64,000 nt of DNA from Ceratopteris richardii (taxonomy: Eukaryota > Streptophyta > Polypodiopsida > Polypodiales > Pteridaceae). The translations under genes were made by a program, and so were the position numbers. Location of the stretch: positions 140,183,852 through 140,247,851 of the forward strand of contig CM035439.1 of NCBI GenBank assembly GCA_020310875.1. Reading direction: 5' to 3'. Positions 57,288 to 64,000 of the stretch are shown one piece after another; within the stretch, counting starts at the first letter, position 1; every line of letters begins with the position of its first letter. The notes under the pieces are model-generated. The model was not told where the DNA came from, did not search any database, and saw only the letters and a program-made list of their open reading frames with translations.

Positions 57288-58811
57288 TTACAAAATTGGG
57301 TCAGGGGGTTTGATACACGGTTTAAGTCTCCAAACTTTGATAGAGGATTCGTAGCTCTTAGAGCTAAAGACAGGTAAAGATTTATGAACTAGAGTGTGAT
57401 GGATTTGGGACCTTTTGGGTACCCATTTCGAGACATTCCTCGGTTTGACTGAGTGTGGGTCAGGGTGGTATTTAGGTAGAGTTCCTGCGTTGTTTGTTGA
57501 GAGGACTTGTGAGTGTTGAATTATGCCAGTGACTAGAGTTGGAGCTATTTGGGCTCGTAAACAGGCCTTGGGCACCCATATGTGTCTGGTAGTCGGGCTA
57601 GCCTTCATTGACCGCTTAGGGACCCAAATAGACGTGGTGTGCCTAGGAGGTTGCATAGGGTACTCCTTCAATTTTTTCCTTGATGGTGTGGCTTGTTTTT
57701 TGGCTCCTCGAGAGCCTGCTACTAGAGCTGTGGGTTTTCCATCCTTGCATATCCAGATCTGCTTCGCGTCACGAGGTACTCCGTGTTGCATTGTTTGGCG
57801 CTCCTGCCTCTTGATCAGTGGCCTCCTTCGTGTCGAGTGATGTTCGGTCTGCCTGTTTAGAATCTTCTTTGGATCAGTTGGGAACTCTTTATTGGCTCCT
57901 GTACCTTCGGTAAGATGGACACTCCTCTGCACCATAGAACTCTGGACAAGAACAACATTGTTATCTTCATGTGGATTCCTGGAGAGACCAGGAGTTGGTG
58001 CCTTTCCTACTGGTTTGAGTGCTTGATTTTCTAACTCAATTGTAAGATAGCTTTGGCCTACCCATGCCTGAAGAAGTCCACTTCTTAGGTTGAGGTTGAC
58101 TGCGTGATCATAGATCCAGTCTTGGCCCAAGACAAGAGGTTCGGTAAGATCCTCGTCTTCACACACTAGCACTTTTGCTGGCATGAGGACCTCTTGAATG
58201 TAGAGGGGAAGTTCCACCTCTCCCATGCAAGGGGTTTCAACCCCTCCTAATCCTATCAAATATGCTTCTAGGGGTTTCACCTCCAATTGAAGCTGCTCGT
58301 AGTAAGAAAGCCGAACTGCACTAGTGGCTGCTCCTGAATCAATTAAAGCTCTTACGGTCCTTGTACTGTCTCCTTGTCCAACTTCTAGGGTCACAAAAGG
58401 TCGTCGATCCACTATCTTATGGGTACGTTCACCTGAAGCCTCACAGATGGCCATGTGATAGCCTGGAGACTCTTGAGTGTTAGGCTGATCTCTCCCTTGC
58501 CTCCTCAATTTCATTCGTCGGATGCGCTCTAAGGCCTCTGCCTGTGCTTCTTCTCGAATTCGTTTTTCCTCCTCTTTACGTCTCTTGGTAGTGCTGAGCC
58601 AATTTAACATTTCTTCAATCAAGGGTTCTTGGTACAACTTGAATCTACATCCGCTTATGTAGCTAGGGAGAATATCGCCTTCCAAAGTGGCTAGTTGTAC
58701 TGCCCCACTGGTTGAAATCCTATTTATGATCATAGGTCCATAGCCTCTTTTCTCTAATTTTCGTGCATGTTGCTTCAATGTGTAGACTAGGACTAGGTCT
58801 CCTGCTTTCAA
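57288..58811 (-). pseudogene. E5 second retropepsin-like domain and W-V-P-K tail
   Basis: Open for 507 codons, the best copy of this region. A GPY/F-like end of integrase (YGPMIINR) and a basic helix (ERIRRMKLRRQG) precede RALIDSGAATSAVR (near 58345) and LVLGQDWIYDHAV (near 58125). The tail has QIWICK, IWVPK, IWVPK and KWVPK and ends KPPDPIL-stop. The D-S-G and LGQDW motifs are intact, so this copy could fold as a retropepsin monomer; retropepsins act as dimers. The ORF overlaps the upstream one by 4 bp because of a 4-bp deletion near 58815. Confidence 0.82.
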
Positions 58812-60195
58812 GCCTCCTTCACATGTGTATCAAAATATGCCTTTTGCCTCTTCTTCGCTGCATAGATTCCTACTGCAGCTCTCAATCGTGTCTCACCTAG
58901 ACGTTCAAGGTCAAAGATTCGAGAGGAGAGTTCATGGCCTGTCCAGTCATGCTCTTGTGCTACTTTCAATGTAGGTATCAAAAAGTCCAAGGGTAGCACC
59001 GCATTCTGACCAAACACCATCTGAAAGGGTGTGGCTTGGAGTACTGTTTTATAGGCCACTCGGTATGTCCAAACATCATGGTGTAGCTGTTTGTCCCAAT
59101 CAGAGCGTTTATTGTTTACTAATTTCGTCAGTACATTGCATAAGATCTTATTTGTGCTCTTTGCCTGGCCATTAGCTTGGGGGTGATAGGGGGCAGACTT
59201 CTTATGTACTACCAAGAATTCTTGGAGCAGATTTTCAATAACTTCATTCAAGAAGTGAGTCCCTCTATCACTGACTAGCTCTATAGGTAATCCATACCTC
59301 GTGAACACATTCTCAAACAGGAACTTAGCTGTTGTTTGTGCATCGTTCTTTGTTGTGGCTTTTACCTCTACCCACTTAGTTAGATAGTCAGTGGCAACAA
59401 TGATATACTCAGCATGTCTATTCCCCACTTAGAGAATGCACGTCCACCCATCATAGGTTTCAGTGGCATCTCATCTTTGCGTATAGGATACTGAGTTCTC
59501 TGACACACATCACACCGTTTCACATAGGTATGTGCATCCTTGTGAAGGGTCGGCCACCAGAAGCCTGCAAATAGTGTTGCCTTGATCACCCGATCTGGTC
59601 CAAAGTGTCCTCCTGCTACACCTTGGTGAGCAGTTTCCAAGATCTTTAGATACTCACTCTCATGAACACAAAGTCTCAGGTAACCATCTTTACCACGCTT
59701 GTATAGATTATCACCAATGAGTGAGTAATCTAGGGCTTCTTGTTCTAGACTTCTTTGCCTCGTCATAGTCATGTCTGGAGGGAATGTTTTCGTCCTCAGG
59801 AAGGATACTAGTGGTTCACTCCAATCTGGCACTATGGACACTTGATAAAGAGTGGCATATTCCACAGGTGGTTTAGTGCAGCAGATTGGGCATTCCTTGC
59901 ACAACTGCTGGACATCAGCTTCCATAGTCGGCCAATGCACTCCAAGTCTCTTTAGTGTCTGTAGGGTTCGTTGCTTTGAGTAGTGTTGCTCTAATGCACC
60001 TACATGTGCTAATTGTAACCATTTCGCGTACTCATCCTCTTCCACACAACAAGCCAAGATCCCTTGATCCGTGTGCTTGTACATACTTCCTGCCATGATG
60101 TGATACTTTTGGGCCTTTACTACCTCTCTATCTTGTGTGGCTATTACTGGGTGGTTAGGCCCGTATGTCAATACTGGCACTAATGGCTTAGCCCA
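58808..60195 (-). pseudogene. E5 integrase with duplicated H2C2 zinc module
   Basis: H2C2 unit 1 (AHVGALEQHYS, CKECPIC near 59890) and unit 2 (AHQGVAGGHFGPDR, VKRCDVCQRTQ near 59505) lie in one uninterrupted reading frame (60180-59434). The duplication is therefore not an artefact of the E1 frameshift. The core follows (VATDYLTKW, VSDRGTHF, QAKSTNK, where the catalytic Glu is replaced by Lys). A deletion of about 37 bp near 59430 removes the first-Asp context after WGID. TAG at 60197-60195 replaces a glutamine. Confidence 0.85.
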
Positions 60196-62516
60196 CTAAG
60201 GTACAACTTCCAAGTTAAACAAGTAAGCATCAGGTAAGTCATCTGACACTCCTTGTGGGGCTTCTCTTGATGTGAGCCTTGAGAGATGATCTGCTCTTAG
60301 GTGAGTTCTGCCTTTCCTCACTACTACCTCAAAGTCATATTCCATTAGTAAGAGAAACCCTCTTACTAATCTACCTGTATTACACGGTTTGTTTACCAGG
60401 TACAATAGAGCTTGGTGATCAGTAAAAAATTTGAACTTATTTGCAAGCAAATAGTGTCTAAACTTTTTAACTGCGTACACCATGCCTAATCCTTCTCGTT
60501 TGGTGGTTGTATAGTTCCGTTCAGGAGCATTCAATTGTCTACTGGTATAGGCAATAGGGAGATCCATATTACCTTCACCCGTAGGTTGTGCAAGTACACA
60601 TCCAATAGCATAATTGGAGGCATCCACATGAACATGGAATGGCTTGTTCCAATCTGGTGTGGTCAAGATTGGTGCTGAACATAATCTTCGTTTAAGCTCC
60701 TAGAAGGAATTCTCACATTCATCAGTCCACTCAAAGTTAGTCAAAAGTCCGTACATGGGCTTTGCAATGACAGCGTACATATGAATGAACCGGCGGTAGT
60801 AACCACAATGCCCCATGAAAGCCTGCACTTCCTTGACATTCTTTGGCCTAGGTAGTTCTGCGATGGCTCTCACTTTCTCTTCGTCAGTGGATATGCCGTT
60901 CTTAGACACTATGTGTCCTAGAATTTTGCCTTGCCTGACATGAAAACACACTTTTCTGGGTTCAGGCAGACTTGATATTCTTTGCATTTATCAAAGATTT
61001 GTCTGAGTTCAGGTATATGGGTCTGTCTAATGTTGGAATGAGCGCAAATATCATCAACATAGACTTCCAAATTCTTCCTCAAGAACTCTTTAAACACGTG
61101 ACACATTAATCTTTGAAAGGTAGCAGGTGCATTGGTAAGCCCGAATGGCATTACCCGAAAGGCAAATATGCCCCACTCTGTGGCAAAAGCCGTCTTATGC
61201 TGATCTTCTGGTGCAATGGCTACTTGATTGTAGCCAGAGAACCCATCTAGGAAGTTGTACACGTCCTTGCCGGCTACCCTTTCTAATAAATGCTCGGTGA
61301 TAGGAAGCGGATAACTATCCCTGATAGTGGCTGTGTTAACCTTCTTCAAGTTAATGCATACACGTAATTTGCCATTCTTTTTGGGCACCACTACAATGGG
61401 GGATACCCATTCAGTATGCTCAATTTCATAGATAAATCCAGCTTCAACCAAGCGATCTATCTCTTCCTTGATCTTGGCCGCATAGTTGTCATTGTATGTG
61501 TATGGCTTTTGCTTAGAAGGCCTAGCCTCTGAAGTCATGGGTATCGTATGTGAGCATATGTCAGGGTCTACACCTTTCAGGTCCTTGTAGCTCCAAGCGA
61601 ATACATCTCTGTACTCTCTTAGCAAAGCTACCAACTCTTGCTCTTCTTCTTCCGTCAGGTCATGCCCTATGTAGGTGCACCTTTCTTCTCCCTCTTCTAT
61701 GGCGACAACTATTTTCTTGGTAGTTTCCTTGCTATCATAGGCCTCTCCTGCTTGTGCCTCATGTTTAGGCATTCTTATCATGACTCTCCTATCGTCTACC
61801 TCATATTTTTTGAAGTTTTCAGGGACCTCAAACAAGGATTCTTCTGCCTCCGGAGTGACTTCCTTCTTCTTCCTTTTCTTTCCTCCACTCTTAGTGGCTA
61901 CTTGTGTGGCTAACCTCAGCTCATTCGTGATTTCTCCGTGTCTCTGGGGGTAAGCTTCAACTTCATAGAAGTATTCTTCATCTGATGCAAAAGGTGGATC
62001 CATAATGATTGACTCTAGATCGGAGTCACTTGCATCCTCAAATGCATCAGGGCTAGGTTCACACTCTTCTAACACTGCCTCTCCCATGATTGGCTCTATG
62101 GAGAAGACTGAAATGTCATAGCCATCTTCATCACAGTGAGGTGTCCGTTGTTCTTCATTGATGGCTACATCCATTGTTGCTAGGATTTCTGCCCAGCCGT
62201 GGGGTTCAAATTCTTCGTCAGGAAAGACTACAGGTGCATAGGCTGGGTCTTGAATTGATCTATGTCTTTCTTTTGCACCTACCTCTCTGGCTTTCTCTCT
62301 CTTCTCTTCTTCTACTGCTACCTTACACATCCATAAGTGAGTGTCTTCATGCATCCACAAGGATCCGGATCCTATGGAATGCACAGATTCAGTCTCATCT
62401 TTGGCTCTATGGATGGGATTCCATTGAATAGGCGGTACGTCTCTATGAGAGTAATCCTTGAGATTGACTTTGGTTGTAAACCTAGATGTTGCAAATACAA
62501 GGAATTGGTTCCCCAA
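60196..62516 (-). pseudogene. E5 acidic linker, RT and RNase H
   Basis: Linker (62480-61900), RT with FLDGFSGYNQVAIAPEDQHK, MPFGLTNAPATFQ and intact YVDD (61061-61050). A 1-bp deletion near 60940, after CVFM, shifts the frame. The RT thumb region continues at 60930-60700, with a TAG near 60702, and RNase H (HVHVDASNYAIGCVLAQ, 60640) runs to DHLSRL near 60280. Otherwise it is well preserved. Confidence 0.87.
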
Positions 62517-62998
62517 TCCTGTACCACTTGCAATTGCCGCATAAATGGCCTTCCCAAAATCATCTCGTAGGCTTGGTTTTTGCTAAAGTCGCATATAGCA
62601 AAAGTATGCTCAAACTCAACACCACATGTAGTGAGAGTTATTCCTTCTAGCAATCCTAAGGGCCTTTCAATATGACCATCGGCCATCTGCAATTTCATTC
62701 TCGTCGGTCGGAGTGCTGGCTTGCCCCAACGCTTCCATAGGGAAGTGGTAGCAATTGCAACTCCTGGACCTGAGTCCAAAATTGCCTTGGTTGTGTATCC
62801 CTGATGGGTAACTGGGAGATAGGTATTTCCTTCTTCTCTTTCACTCATGTCTCCTATCTTATCCAATGGTATTTCAGGCACTATTCTATGAGATCCTACC
62901 TGGGAACGCGATTTCGCTATGTCTGGCACTTGTTTGGCTACATGTTTCCACATTTCTGGCTTAACTTTGAGTAGCTCTTCTAAAGTGAGATTGCACTA
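62372..62998 (-). pseudogene. E5 protease 1
   Basis: Retropepsin-like domain with AILDSGPGVAIA (near 62780) and MILGRPFM (near 62560). Its downstream part overlaps the linker ORF through a 1-bp indel near 62480. A TAG at 62998-62996 replaces the glutamine of KVQCNLT that E1 keeps (30600). Confidence 0.82.
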
Positions 62999-64000
62999 CA
63001 CTTTAGTGTTCTTTACTACCTCTGTATTCCTAGGTATGATTGAATCTTCGTTTCTTATCATGACTGTGGGTGCTCTCAAGCAAGTATGACTTGGTTTCCC
63101 ATGGGCCTGTGAAATGTGGTAACTCTTGCAAGGAATTAGACTCAAAGTCTAACCTCTCATGAGAGTGGAAACTTTCCTGTTCTTCATAAATAGAAGGGAT
63201 GTCCTGTGGGAACTGATCATGTGCGTCATCCACGAGTTCAATGGGAGGAGGGACTTCACTCTCCTTTGCCCACTTCTCTTCTTGAATCTCTCTCAGGAAC
63301 TTTGGTGAATACCTATTCATAGAAGAAGAGGTGTCTGGTTCAGTGGAGTTAGGCACATAAGCTCCCTGGGAAGGAATGCTTATTCTGTCACTTGCCCTCT
63401 CCTTAGCCTGGGAGGTGGCTCCTTTTCCAGACTTTGCAAGTAACCTCTCCAATCTATCCAATAGACCATCAAAGTGCAATGGTGTTCTAATGGGGTTAGA
63501 GCCATTGAACAAGCGACTGGCTTCAAACATGGCTTGCGCCAATTCGACCATTTTAGCACAAAGCTTTGTTCGCTCTATCTCTAGATCGGCTCTAGGGTAA
63601 CATTTCTCATGATCTGTTACATTGGGCCCTTCTTGGATTCTGGCCTGACATGCTTTAAGCCTCATGTCTAGATCTTCAAGAGTGGGATCGGCTAGGACTG
63701 ATCCTACTCTGGGTGGTGGGTGGGTTAAGGGTGGTGTATTGAAAGGTTGGGGAATGGAAGAAGATAGATTGGCGGGTAAAGGGGAAGGTGGTGGAGGGGT
63801 GGTGTGAGAATGGTTTTGAGATGCGAGTTCACTTATCTTTGCTTTGGTTTCTCTCAAGCTTTCTTCAAGTTTGCTCATTTTCTGTGACCATTGTCTTTTC
63901 ATTCTCTCCCGGCTATCTCTCCATGCTCTTGTCCTTTTCTTGGTTATACTCTCTGTCTCACTAACCTCAGAACTCTTTTCTTGCCCTACTCCTTGAGTTT
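62999..64000 (-). pseudogene. E5 gag, C-terminal part, continues beyond the window
   Basis: Matches E1 28800-30600: basic coiled coil (MKRQWSQKMSKLEESLRETKAKI at 63902), Pro/Ser-rich linker, DLEIERTKLCAKMVELAQAMFE, and KESEVPPPIELVDDAHDQFPQD across the site where E1 carries the TRIM. E5 therefore shows the empty TRIM site near 63252. A frameshift near 63080 breaks the end. Confidence 0.83.

Larger units (their letters stand above)
57085..64000 (-). mobile_element. E5, minus-strand E element, gag-pol part, runs off the window
   Basis: From right to left: the end of gag, protease 1, acidic linker, RT, RNase H, two H2C2 units, integrase core, protease 2, W-V-P-K tail, and the spacer up to CTAATGTGC, where it is cut and joined to the E4 leader. 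ORF3 and 3' LTR are missing. It is very close to E1 in protein sequence (about 90% or more by eye), so it serves as reference for the E1 lesions. Its 5' part lies beyond 64000. Confidence 0.88.

Overview
The window is a block of nested plant LTR retrotransposons. I see no host protein gene, functional tRNA gene or rRNA gene. Primer-binding sites (PBS) matching initiator tRNA-Met and tRNA-Asp, Ty1/copia and Ty3/gypsy polyproteins, a chromodomain integrase and a TRIM point to a land plant with a large, repeat-rich genome. A fern or gymnosperm seems as likely as an angiosperm, but that is a guess.

Left part (1-21261). The substrate is a tandem array of a non-coding, minus-strand LTR element (called R): LTR1 310-1779, LTR2 9789-11291 and LTR3 21048-21261 (truncated), joined by AT-rich internal regions. 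A copia element (2042-7197, target-site duplication (TSD) CATGA) sits in the first internal region. A Ty3/gypsy chromovirus (called G1, 11387-18031, minus, TSD CCGGC) sits in the second.

Right part (21262-64000). At least five copies of one tRNA-Asp-primed Ty3/gypsy family lie here. E1 (23850-41505, plus, 17.7 kb, TSD AAAGG) is the complete one and is inserted into E2 (21262-45993, minus, truncated). E3 (45994-49648, plus) is a fragment holding only the third ORF. E4 (49649-57084, minus) has one LTR, lacks integrase onward and has no 5' LTR. E5 (57085-64000, minus) runs off the window. A young 833-bp TRIM (29512-30344, TSD TCCCT) is inserted in the gag region of E1.

The unusual biology is in the E family. 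Its ancestral gag-pol appears to be one reading frame of about 3,080 codons in the order gag, retropepsin, RT, RNase H, two consecutive integrase-type H2C2 zinc modules, integrase core, a second retropepsin-like domain, and a tail with four W-V/I-P-K motifs. Next come a conserved branch-point, pyrimidine-tract and AG signal and a third ORF of about 1,400 codons. That ORF has a long coiled coil and no family I recognise. The leader between PBS and gag carries rapidly changing tandem arrays, hairpin-forming in E1. Every ORF is broken; many stops look like CAG to TAG changes, as expected from deamination of methylated CHG cytosines.

Relative ages from LTR pairs compared by eye: R array oldest, copia about 5% divergent, G1 about 2%, E1 below 1%, TRIM 0%.
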